Source: an uncultured Collinsella sp.
GTDB lineage: Bacteria; Actinomycetota; Coriobacteriia; Coriobacteriales; Coriobacteriaceae
Direction of reading: 5' to 3'
Length of the DNA: 18,780 nucleotides
Assembly: GCA_900544235.1 (NCBI GenBank)
Contig: UQUL01000038.1
Coordinates: forward strand, 1 to 18,780
Both the position numbers and the translations under genes were made by a program. Shown in pieces: positions 7,241 to 14,540 of the stretch. Positions within the stretch are counted from its first letter, which is position 1; every line of letters begins with the position of its first letter. The notes under the pieces were generated by a model. The model was not told where the DNA came from. It saw only the letters and a program-made list of their open reading frames with translations, and did not search any database.

Positions 7241-7900
7241 ATGAGTCTCTCCGAACTCTGGTCGCTCTATGGCCAGAACTATATCGACGCGCTGCTAGCA
7301 ACCTGGGGCATGACGCTTGAGTCGTTTGCCATCGCCATGGTACTGGCCGTCGCCGTCACCGTGATGCGCGTGTCGCCGCTCAAGCCACTGCGCGTCTTTG
7401 GCGACCTGTATGTCCAGGTCTTCCGTAACATCCCCGGCATCGCGCTGCTTATCATCGTCGTCTATGCGCTGCCGCCGCTCAAGGTCGTTCTGCCCTACCG
7501 CACCTGCGTTATCGTCGCCACGGTCCTTTTGGGCTCGGCCTTTGGCTCCGAGAACTTTATGAGCGGCATCAACACCGTCGGCGTCGGCCAGGTGGAAGCC
7601 GCCCGCTCGCTCGGCATGAGCTTTAACCGCATCCTCGCCAAAATCGTGATTCCGCAGGCACTGCGCTCAAGCGTATTGCCCATGACGAACCTCTTTATCG
7701 CCGTCATGCTCACCACCGCGCTCGGCAGTCAGGTGCCGCTTAAACCGCAGGAGCTCACCGGCGTGGTGAGTTACATCAACACGCGCTCGCTCGGCGGCGT
7801 CGCCGCGTTCTTTATCTCGGCGCTCGGCTACCTGGGCACGGCCTTTGTGGTGAGCCACATTGGCAACTACATCGATAAGAAGGTGAGGATCCTCCGATGA
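7241..7900 (+). CDS. Amino-acid ABC transporter permease, first subunit
   Basis: This is an inner-membrane channel subunit of the HisMQ type (219 residues) that would pair with the following permease. It has about five hydrophobic segments. The cytoplasmic EAA loop is GQVEAARSLGMSFNRIL (EAARSLG at 119-125), followed by KIVIPQALR, the standard ATPase contact site. The ATG at 7241 is preceded by GGGAGG at ideal distance. The stop overlaps the next start as ATGA, so the two permeases are translationally coupled. GluC- or GluD-like in order; the exact assignment is open. Confidence 0.9.
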   Translation: MSLSELWSLYGQNYIDALLATWGMTLESFAIAMVLAVAVTVMRVSPLKPLRVFGDLYVQVFRNIPGIALLIIVVYALPPLKVVLPYRTCVIVATVLLGSAFGSENFMSGINTVGVGQVEAARSLGMSFNRILAKIVIPQALRSSVLPMTNLFIAVMLTTALGSQVPLKPQELTGVVSYINTRSLGGVAAFFISALGYLGTAFVVSHIGNYIDKKVRILR

Positions 7901-8730
7901 GCAAGAACTCCTCCCCTGCGCTTACCATGCGCGATGCGCTCTACGAGGCTCCCGGCCCCAAGATGCGCACCAAGATTCGCATCGGCACCGCCATCTCGCT
8001 TGTTGCCGTCGCCGCGCTCGCCGTACTGGTACTGCAGCGCTTTTATGTGACCGGTCAGCTTTCGGTCCACTATTGGTATTTCTTTACGCACCTCACCACC
8101 TGGAAGTTCTTGCTTGCCGGCTTTGAGGGCACCGTTAAAGTCGCACTCACCGCCGGCGCCATCGCGCTGGTGCTGGGCTTAGCCCTTATGCTCGGCCGCA
8201 CCAGCGACATTAAGCCGCTGCAGCTGGTCTGCCGCGTGCTTACCGACTTCTTCCGCGGTGTGCCGAGCCTGCTGTTTATCTACTTCTTCTTTTTGGTGCT
8301 GCCCCAGTACAAGATCGCGCTGCCGTCGTTTTGGATGCTCACGCTTCCCGTCGCGCTCGCCGCAGCCGGCGTACTTGCCGAGATCTTCCGTGCCGGCGTT
8401 AACGCCGTGCCGCGCGGCCAGGTCGAAGCCGCCCAGGCGCTCGGTCTCTCCAAGGCTAAAATCACCTTTAAAATCGTGTTGCCGCAGGCCATTCGGTTTA
8501 TCATTCCGTCGTTGATTTCGCAGCTTGTGGTCGTAGTCAAAGACACCACCGTCGCCTATGTGGTGAGCTACCCCGACCTCATGCAAAACGCCCGCGTGCT
8601 CATTACCAACTACGACGCCCTCGTGTCGGTCTACCTGGTTATCGCGGTCATCTACATCCTCATCAACGTCGCGATCAACAAGGCCGCTGTCTACGTTTCG
8701 CACAAGACCGGCGCGACCATCATCCGCTAA
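7897..8730 (+). CDS. Amino-acid ABC transporter permease, second subunit
   Basis: This is the second channel subunit (277 residues), longer than the first because of an N-terminal cytoplasmic extension of about 28 residues before the first membrane helix (IGTAISLVAVAALAVLVL). The EAA loop is RGQVEAAQALGLSKAKIT (EAAQALG at 177-183), followed by KIVLPQAIR. The phrase VVVVKDTTVAYVVSYPDLM near the C-terminus is typical of glutamate/glutamine permeases. The start overlaps the upstream stop by four bases. The gene ends 36 bases before the ATPase gene, so all three belong to one transcript. Confidence 0.9.
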   Translation: MSKNSSPALTMRDALYEAPGPKMRTKIRIGTAISLVAVAALAVLVLQRFYVTGQLSVHYWYFFTHLTTWKFLLAGFEGTVKVALTAGAIALVLGLALMLGRTSDIKPLQLVCRVLTDFFRGVPSLLFIYFFFLVLPQYKIALPSFWMLTLPVALAAAGVLAEIFRAGVNAVPRGQVEAAQALGLSKAKITFKIVLPQAIRFIIPSLISQLVVVVKDTTVAYVVSYPDLMQNARVLITNYDALVSVYLVIAVIYILINVAINKAAVYVSHKTGATIIR

Positions 8731-8766
8731 CGCTTTACCATTTCGAGTCACAAGGAGCCGAGCACC

Positions 8767-9531
<765 letters not shown>

Positions 9532-9582
9532 CCAGACCGCCCACCCGCCAGCCATGCCCATCCAAACTCGAAAGTTACACCT

Positions 9583-10392
9583 ATGATCGGAACTCGCACT
9601 TCATCGTCCTACACCCCGCACGTCGACGTCGCCGCCGCCGACCGCCCACTCATCCTCGTCGCACCGCGTTGGGAAGAGGCAGAGCCATTTTTAACCGAGA
9701 TGCTCTCCCCCAACGAGGAAATCGCAAGTGTCTTTGTCGATGCCATCCTTGCCGCTGGCGGCCTGCCGCTGCAGATGTCCATCACCGAGGATATCGAGGT
9801 CATCCGTCATTACGTCGATATCGCCGACGGCATCGCCATTCCCGGCGGCCCGGACGTCAACCCCAAGCGCTGGGGCGACGATCGACCCTACGACCCCACC
9901 CTCTGCTGCGAGATCCGCGATAGCTTTGAGTTTAAGCTGGTCGGCGAGGCGCTCCGCGCCAAAAAGCCGCTCTTTACCACCTGCCGCGGCACGCAGCTGC
10001 TCAACGTCGCCACCGGCGGCACCCTGTGCATGGACGTGCCGAGCCTGGGTGATCGCGAGGGCCGCACGCAGTGGCGCCATACCCACGTGCTCAACGACCC
10101 CGTGCATCCCGTCGAGGTCGTGCCGGGCTCACTTCTGGAGCGCGCGGTTGGCGGGCACAGGCTGATCCAGACCAACTCCGCACACCACTGCTGCGTCGAT
10201 CGACTGGGTAAAAGTACGCGCTTGGTCGCCAAGGCAACCGACGGCGTTCCTGAGTGCATCGAGGTCGAAGGCCAGCCATTCTGTCTAGGCGTGCAATGGC
10301 ACCCTGAGTACACGTGGAAAACGCTCGAGACCGACTTTAACCTGTGGAAGTCGTTTGTCGAGGCGGCGGCAAAGGTTAAGCAGGCCCGTTAG
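9583..10392 (+). CDS. Gamma-glutamyl-gamma-aminobutyrate hydrolase family (peptidase C26, PuuD-like)
   Basis: This is a class I glutamine-amidotransferase-fold hydrolase of 269 residues, predicted cytoplasmic. Relatives cleave gamma-glutamyl amides such as gamma-glutamyl-GABA and release glutamate. The catalytic triad is visible: nucleophile Cys134 in TTCRGTQLLN, and His240 and Glu242 in VQWHPEY. The early motif IPGGPDVNP (86-94) is also typical. The ribosome-binding site is weak (GAAAG), so the start is less certain than the frame. The family domain begins near residue 20. Its place at the end of an amino-acid importer operon suggests the imported compound or a product of it is a gamma-glutamyl molecule; that link is inference. 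Confidence 0.87.
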   Translation: MIGTRTSSSYTPHVDVAAADRPLILVAPRWEEAEPFLTEMLSPNEEIASVFVDAILAAGGLPLQMSITEDIEVIRHYVDIADGIAIPGGPDVNPKRWGDDRPYDPTLCCEIRDSFEFKLVGEALRAKKPLFTTCRGTQLLNVATGGTLCMDVPSLGDREGRTQWRHTHVLNDPVHPVEVVPGSLLERAVGGHRLIQTNSAHHCCVDRLGKSTRLVAKATDGVPECIEVEGQPFCLGVQWHPEYTWKTLETDFNLWKSFVEAAAKVKQAR

Positions 10393-10429
10393 CTCGCGAA
10401 TCACTCAGGTTAAAGCCTCCTAAGCCAGA

Positions 10430-10469
10430 GGGGGCGGACACCAGCCACGGTGCCCGCCCCCCTATATTT
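10430..10469. terminator. Probable bidirectional terminator between convergent operons
   Basis: A 12-bp GC-rich stem with one mismatch (10430-10441 with 10450-10461) has an 8-nt loop and is followed on the plus strand by CTATATTT. It lies between the stop of the hydrolase and the convergent stop of the membrane gene at 10503. It could serve both directions. Confidence 0.7.
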
Positions 10470-10502
10470 GGTATGCTCGGTATGATCATCCCTCACAAAC
10501 AA

Positions 10503-11321
10503 TCAAAGAAATCTCGACCGCAATCGGTCTACAGTAAAGCAAATGGCAAAAACGCTTGCTACGTTTATTAGGCAGTCAATTAGAATCGAAATGCATTGAC
10601 TATTCCCCAACGGGGTCACGCCACAAATCCACATGAGCATCGAGGCTGGAAGCGGAAGCATGGGAATGGCCCCGAGCTGTATGTAGACCGCTACGACGTT
10701 GACAAGCAGCAGCATGCCAATAGGACCGAAGCCGGACCCAAAATAGGAAACAGCGATCACGCCAGAGACCACGTATGCAAGGCAGACGACACTCGCCAGA
10801 AGAAGTCGATAGCAAAAAATATTCAGGTTGAAATACTGTTGAGCATCTAAAACGATCGCGCAGTTAAGGCAGTACAAAACGACACTCGACAGGATAAACG
10901 CGCCCAAAAGGGCAAAAGAAGACAGCACCACTCGCGCAACGATAGCGCACACACGCTTCCCTCCCCGAGCCTCCGACAACCCCCACGGTTCCTCAATAAA
11001 GCCCGAACTGACAAAGCGCGGCACAATGCAAGCCGCGATGAACGGAAAGAACAATGCATGAGCCAACGGGGCCACGTTGAACAGCAGACCGCGGAAAACC
11101 TCTGCATTACCAAATAGAAGGACATCCTCTGCCGATAGCCGAAGTGTCGGGTCTGGGAAAAAGCCCAAGAAACTGTTCTCACGGAGGCTACAGAACCACA
11201 TCGGGAAAGAATTAAGCTGCAATACCACCATGCACGCATAAATTACCAGGATTAAGGCGTACGTCCATTTGCTCACATGCTTCAATTCTGAATGAAGGAA
11301 TCTTCTAGTCTGACGAGCCAT
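10503..11321 (-). CDS. ABC transporter membrane subunit (second permease of BcrA/LanFEG-like cassette)
   Basis: This integral membrane protein of about 272 residues has six likely transmembrane segments, including ILVIYACMVVLQL, HALFFPFIAACIV, SSFALLGAFILSSVVLYCL, VVCLAYVVSGVIAVSYF and MLLLVNVVAVYI. It carries no catalytic motif. It resembles ABC-2 type permeases such as the E and G subunits of lantibiotic-immunity exporters, but sequence similarity is weak and the call rests mainly on context. The ATG at 11321 has GGGGGTG in front; a GTG six codons upstream (11339) is the alternative. Either way it overlaps the end of the preceding permease gene, so the two subunits are probably coupled. GC is lower than in the neighbouring housekeeping genes. 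Confidence 0.7.
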   Translation of the reverse strand: MARQTRRFLHSELKHVSKWTYALILVIYACMVVLQLNSFPMWFCSLRENSFLGFFPDPTLRLSAEDVLLFGNAEVFRGLLFNVAPLAHALFFPFIAACIVPRFVSSGFIEEPWGLSEARGGKRVCAIVARVVLSSFALLGAFILSSVVLYCLNCAIVLDAQQYFNLNIFCYRLLLASVVCLAYVVSGVIAVSYFGSGFGPIGMLLLVNVVAVYIQLGAIPMLPLPASMLMWICGVTPLGNSQCISILIDCLINVASVFAICFTVDRLRSRFL

Positions 11322-12129
11322 TGAGCACACCCCCAGCACGAAAGCTCACGAGAGCGTAAATCAATACCGATAGACAGCTGGCTGCCGCGCCATATCCCAG
11401 AAGCGTCAGCTGCCCCATATCGCCATACCCAAGGGCACATCCGACTCCAAGGTACGGCCCCGGAAGAAAGAAGATCCATCGCAAGGACGGTATGGGCGTC
11501 TGAAGGTAAGTTCCGTAGAGCGTCAAGCTCATGACAAATCCGATTATTACCACAGCCCCGCTAAATACGGCGCTGCCTGTAATCCGATAGATGGTCGTCG
11601 TCTCCAACGCAACCGATATCACCAATACGGCGTTGACTATCATTGCAGGCAAAAATACAGTTAGCATGTCGTGCGAGTAGTTATGCCCTCCACGTATTAT
11701 GGCTATTGCAAAAAGAAGAAGGCAAAGCGCACTATATGCTGCGCCAATTATTAAAGCAGACGAAAATGCATGGGCTAGAGCCCCATAAAAGCGGTTGAGA
11801 CCTCTTGCCAAAGAAATTCGGCAGCCCTCTTCATAGCCACGCTCCTGTAGAATTACCAAGCAAACGATGAGCGGCACAAGCAGAGATGTGCCGGCAAAGG
11901 CGCTACGCACAAGGGACTCATCGGGTACAGAAGGATCGATTACATTCCAGCAGAAGCCAATATCCTCCCCAAAAACGCTATTGCCAAAGGCGAGCAACGT
12001 TGTTCCGTTTTTTAGAAAGATGCCGAAGAGAAGGCCGAACGCCAGCATAAGCGCAAGACCAAACTTCGCCGGAAATATCCTGTGCAAACGCATCATATCT
12101 GCCTTTATGGGATGGATCGCCCGCTTCAT
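11305..12129 (-). CDS. ABC transporter membrane subunit (first permease of BcrA/LanFEG-like cassette)
   Basis: This integral membrane protein of 274 residues has about six hydrophobic helices, including LALMLAFGLLFGIFL, SLLVPLIVCLVIL, AALSALCLLLFAIAII-like and GAVVIIGFVMSLTL stretches. The phrase LQERGYEEGCRISLARGLNR lies between helices 2 and 3. ABC-2 permeases of the LanE/LanG group have a cytoplasmic EEGC-like stretch there that contacts the ATPase. It starts inside the stop of the ATPase gene (ATGA overlap) and its own end overlaps the next permease gene. The three form a tightly packed exporter operon. The substrate is unknown; peptide antibiotics are the best guess from family context. 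Confidence 0.75.
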   Translation of the reverse strand: MKRAIHPIKADMMRLHRIFPAKFGLALMLAFGLLFGIFLKNGTTLLAFGNSVFGEDIGFCWNVIDPSVPDESLVRSAFAGTSLLVPLIVCLVILQERGYEEGCRISLARGLNRFYGALAHAFSSALIIGAAYSALCLLLFAIAIIRGGHNYSHDMLTVFLPAMIVNAVLVISVALETTTIYRITGSAVFSGAVVIIGFVMSLTLYGTYLQTPIPSLRWIFFLPGPYLGVGCALGYGDMGQLTLLGYGAAASCLSVLIYALVSFRAGGVLNGSSD

Positions 12130-12887
12130 AGCGAGACCGCCTTCATCAAGCGCCTGTAATACTCTTTTAGGGACGACGCCTCATCCCTTATGACGTCCAT
12201 CGATTCCTTTTTTAGCAGTTCGCCGTCATGAATAAACAGGCAGCTTGTTGCAACCGATGCCAACTCATCCAAATCATGACTAGAGATGAGCATGGTCTTA
12301 CCCTGCTCTCGATTCAATCGACCGATAAGGGCCCATATACTCTCGATGCCCAACGGATCCAATCCATTTGCCGGCTCATCGAAAATTAGTACGTCGGTGT
12401 CGCCCAATAAAGCCGTAGCTATATCCAGTCGCCGTTTCATTCCCAGAGAAAAACTGCTCACGCTCTTTTTCTCATCGACGTCCAGCCCGACTAGGCCCAA
12501 GACGCGAGGAACCTCACGTTTCTCATCGAGCCCCCATTCCGCACATCGGATCCGAAGATTCTCAGCCGCGCTGAGGGATTGGTATGCTCCGCTGGAATCT
12601 GGCACATAGCCGACACGCGTCCGCATCAGGCTAAGCTCTTTTTTCGACTTGCCTCCGAAAAGCTCCACGTTCCCCGACGATGGCTCACAGAGACCCAATA
12701 CCATTTTAATTAGTGTGCTTTTGCCTGCCCCGTTTGCACCAACAAGGGCACAGAGCTCAGACTGATGCACCTCGAAGGAAACATCATGCAAAACGCGCCG
12801 CTTCCCGTAGCGCTTTGATACCTTTGATAGCTTTATCGCTGATGCGTTCATTGGCCTCCCGTTCTGCTTGATAGTAAAACCACTCAT
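12126..12887 (-). CDS. ABC transporter ATP-binding protein, BcrA/LanF-like
   Basis: This is the ATPase subunit, 253 residues. Walker A GANGAGKST is at 50-58, signature FSLGMKRRL at 146-154, Walker B VLIFDEP at 166-172, and switch His204 in ISSHDLDEL. The SLGMK signature rather than SGGQQ is typical of the BcrA and lantibiotic-immunity group. The usual Q-loop glutamine is replaced by an acid, Asp97 in VGYVPDSSGAY; LanF proteins carry a glutamate there. The ATG at 12887 is chosen because AGAAGGA lies just before it. A second ATG at codon 13 has GGGAGG only three bases away. A TTGACA promoter lies 62 bases upstream. Likely an exporter or immunity system against a peptide; the substrate is unproven. 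Confidence 0.88.
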   Translation of the reverse strand: MSGFTIKQNGRPMNASAIKLSKVSKRYGKRRVLHDVSFEVHQSELCALVGANGAGKSTLIKMVLGLCEPSSGNVELFGGKSKKELSLMRTRVGYVPDSSGAYQSLSAAENLRIRCAEWGLDEKREVPRVLGLVGLDVDEKKSVSSFSLGMKRRLDIATALLGDTDVLIFDEPANGLDPLGIESIWALIGRLNREQGKTMLISSHDLDELASVATSCLFIHDGELLKKESMDVIRDEASSLKEYYRRLMKAVSL

Positions 12888-12920
12888 ATCGTTCCTTCTT
12901 TTCTTTATCGTTTTCCATAG

Positions 12921-12954
12921 TCGTTATTGTTTATCGATAACTGGTATTTGTCAA
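12921..12954 (-). promoter_or_regulatory. Promoter of the ABC exporter operon with embedded palindrome
   Basis: On the minus strand, TTGACA (12954-12949) and AACAAT (12931-12926) are 17 bases apart: a perfect -35 and a weaker -10. The perfect 10-bp palindrome TTATCGATAA (12931-12940) lies in the spacer and touches the -10. The adjacent plus-strand words TCGTTATT (12921-12928) and GTTTATCG (12929-12936) recur upstream of the DUF2975-like gene. A repressor bound here would block the promoter. Confidence 0.6.
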
Positions 12955-12972
12955 GATAATCTAAAAGGAAGA

Positions 12973-12991
12973 ACCCGTGTTAGACACGGGT
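12973..12991 (-). terminator. Terminator of the DUF2975/HTH operon
   Basis: A perfect 8-bp stem (12973-12980 ACCCGTGT with 12984-12991 ACACGGGT) has a 3-nt loop. On the minus strand it is followed by TCTTCCTTTTAG. It lies about 40 bases after the HTH stop and just before the exporter promoter, so it separates the two operons. Confidence 0.7.
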
Positions 12992-13031
12992 CCCTTCACG
13001 CTGATATTTCGTTTTAGTTGTTCGCCTTAAG

Positions 13032-13361
13032 CTACTCGTCACTCAAATCGACAGCGAAGACTGATGTCGGAAGCGACGCCTCATTGCCTCCACCATTCCG
13101 CATCTGCCTCACGACATTTTTTGCACGCTCAACAATAAGCTCCTCAAGCTCTTTCTCACTCACCCGCCGAATAATATCTCCCGGTTGGCAGTCAAGTTCA
13201 TCGCAAATATCGAGAAGCGTCTTAAGGCGAATAGCTTTAATTTTTCCGTTTCTTAGCTTAGAAATATTAGCCGGAGTATGCCCCGTGGCACGAATCAGAT
13301 CAGCACTGGTCTTTCCGGTCTTAAGTAGCTGCGTCTCAAGCTCGATGATGAGATAGCTCAT
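13032..13361 (-). CDS. YozG-type Cro/CI-family HTH transcriptional regulator with C-terminal extension
   Basis: This small DNA-binding protein has 109 residues. Residues 1-66 match the COG3655/YozG pattern: a helix-turn-helix around TSADLIRATGHTPANISKL and then the hallmark LKTLLDICDELDCQPGDII. Relatives are usually about 65-85 residues; this one has an extra charged tail of about 40 residues (EKELEELIVERAKNVVRQM and onward) that may dimerise or bind an effector. AGGAGG lies in front of the ATG. It starts eight bases after the stop of the DUF2975-like gene, the usual partner of this regulator type. It is the natural candidate to control both its own promoter and the exporter promoter. Confidence 0.85.
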   Translation of the reverse strand: MSYLIIELETQLLKTGKTSADLIRATGHTPANISKLRNGKIKAIRLKTLLDICDELDCQPGDIIRRVSEKELEELIVERAKNVVRQMRNGGGNEASLPTSVFAVDLSDE

Positions 13362-13369
13362 GCTTCCTC

Positions 13370-13930
13370 CTACACAAGCTCGTCAGACTGCTCTTGGAGC
13401 AGCGAGGCATAACTCCAGATCACCGAGATACACAGACAGACAGCCGCGCCGATAAGCGACCCCGCATCAAAGGCAACGCCTTGGCAAATCTCAATAACGA
13501 AGGAATGAGGCACGACGTAAAGCTCCAGCCCACCAATGGTAAGATTGACCGATCCGTAGGCACCAATAAGCGAAACCGCGGCGTTAACAGCAAAGGCAAG
13601 CGCAAGAACACGGATAAGCCGCACATGCGTCTTGGTAAAGGGCGAGACACCTCGCGAGATGTTACGGCTGATCCCACACAGAACGACAAGCGAAATACAC
13701 ACGACGAGTGCCAGGCACAGTCCGCTTGGGATAACGATGCACCCGCCATCGAGAAGCGTCACGACGCCGAAAGAATCGACAGAGGCAACGTTTGCAACCG
13801 CATACCAGATCACGTAAACAACCAACGCGGCAAAAGCGACGAGCATCCCTGCAAAAACGGCTGCCATGCAAAAGCCAAGCTTCCTGATATTTTCGCCCGC
13901 TTTGGCCATACGCTGAACGCTGTTAGACAT
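13370..13930 (-). CDS. DUF2975-like membrane protein
   Basis: This 186-residue membrane protein has four hydrophobic helices: MLVAFAALVVYVIWYAVA, LCLALVVCISLVVLC, ALAFAVNAAVSLIGA and IGAAVCLCISVIWSYA. The cytoplasmic phrase ISRGVSPFTKTHVRLIRV between helices 2 and 3 resembles the PF-containing motif of DUF2975 proteins, which are commonly encoded next to YozG-type regulators. I chose the ATG at 13930 because GAGGGTG precedes it; the frame stays open to 14092, but that extension crosses the operator region and has no start signal. Function is unknown; a membrane sensor or modulator of the regulator is plausible but unproven. Confidence 0.72.
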   Translation of the reverse strand: MSNSVQRMAKAGENIRKLGFCMAAVFAGMLVAFAALVVYVIWYAVANVASVDSFGVVTLLDGGCIVIPSGLCLALVVCISLVVLCGISRNISRGVSPFTKTHVRLIRVLALAFAVNAAVSLIGAYGSVNLTIGGLELYVVPHSFVIEICQGVAFDAGSLIGAAVCLCISVIWSYASLLQEQSDELV

Positions 13931-13950
13931 ACACTCACCCTCATCGACTC

Positions 13951-13984
13951 TATCGTTATTCGAACAGTTTATCGAACAACGATA
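13951..13984. promoter_or_regulatory. Operator-like inverted repeat upstream of the DUF2975/HTH operon
   Basis: TATCGTTATTCGA (13951-13963) and TCGAACAACGATA (13972-13984) are complementary at 12 of 13 positions with an 8-nt gap. The element begins 21 bases before the DUF2975-like start codon. It contains the words TCGTTATT and GTTTATCG, which also occur side by side in the exporter promoter. It is a likely binding site of the HTH protein. Confidence 0.6.
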
Positions 13985-14072
13985 TTGATTGCATGCGGAA
14001 AGCCCCGCCAGTGCGCATAGGCCATTTACTAACCCGGAGGGGTGAGCGTGGATTTTTGGACACATATCGAAC

Positions 14073-14136
14073 GAGAGTGGATAATCTCCCACTTTGAGGC
14101 CGCCACCGGGCCTAAAACGGGAGATTATCCACTCTC
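14073..14136. repeat. Perfect 18-bp inverted repeat (GGATAATCTCCC type)
   Basis: The arms GAGAGTGGATAATCTCCC (14073-14090) and its exact complement (14119-14136) enclose a 28-nt loop. The loop ends (ACTTTGAGGCC with GGCCTAAAAC) can pair further with a bulge. It lies between the regulator operon and the HPt gene stop. No T-tract follows on either strand, so it is not a standard terminator. Confidence 0.88.
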
Positions 14137-14160
14137 ATAGTCATCAAGGCTCGCAAGCCC

Positions 14161-14517
14161 TTATTCGGCCGCTTCGCGCAGGGCCGACATCGTTGCCGCA
14201 TATTGCTGCTGCAGCGCATGCATTCCCTCGCGAGCGCCGTCAACGGTATCGGCGCCGCGCAGCGCCTCGGTCACCACGACCGCCGGCTCATACAGGTTAT
14301 CGAATCCCAGCTTCTGACTCACGCCCTTGAGCGTGTGCGCCGCCATAAACGCACCTTCGGCGTCTCCCGCCGCCATGGCGGCCTCCAGCTTGTCCATGCT
14401 CTCGTCATCCAAAAACTTGAGGGCAAAGCGGCTAAGCATTTCCTCGCCCATCAGCCGAGCGCACGCGTCATCATAATTGGCGCCAATCTTCTCATACGCC
14501 TCACGCATGGAAATCAT
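14161..14517 (-). CDS. HPt-domain phosphotransfer protein
   Basis: This histidine phosphotransfer protein of 118 residues carries phosphate between a receiver domain and a kinase or second receiver. The key motif AHTLKGVSQKLGF is complete, with phospho-acceptor His61 and the conserved Lys64 and Gly65. The rest is a helical bundle (EAYEKIGANYDDACARL at the start, EGMHALQQQYAATMSALREA at the end). AAAGGAG lies nine bases before the ATG at 14517. The gene follows the receiver-containing HD-GYP gene on the same strand after 23 bases. The two are almost surely co-transcribed and may exchange phosphate. No kinase is encoded in the window. Confidence 0.9.
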   Translation of the reverse strand: MISMREAYEKIGANYDDACARLMGEEMLSRFALKFLDDESMDKLEAAMAAGDAEGAFMAAHTLKGVSQKLGFDNLYEPAVVVTEALRGADTVDGAREGMHALQQQYAATMSALREAAE

Positions 14518-14540
14518 GGATTAAAACTCCTTTGGTCAAA

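Noticed and set aside
7148..7320. Small ORF between the binding-protein gene and the permease gene
   Set aside because: It crosses the stem-loop and overlaps the permease start, with no ribosome-binding site and no conserved-looking content.
13931..14092. N-terminal extension of the DUF2975-like protein
   Set aside because: It would encode through the operator-like inverted repeat and part of the 18-bp repeat, with no start signal; GAGGGTG supports the ATG at 13930.
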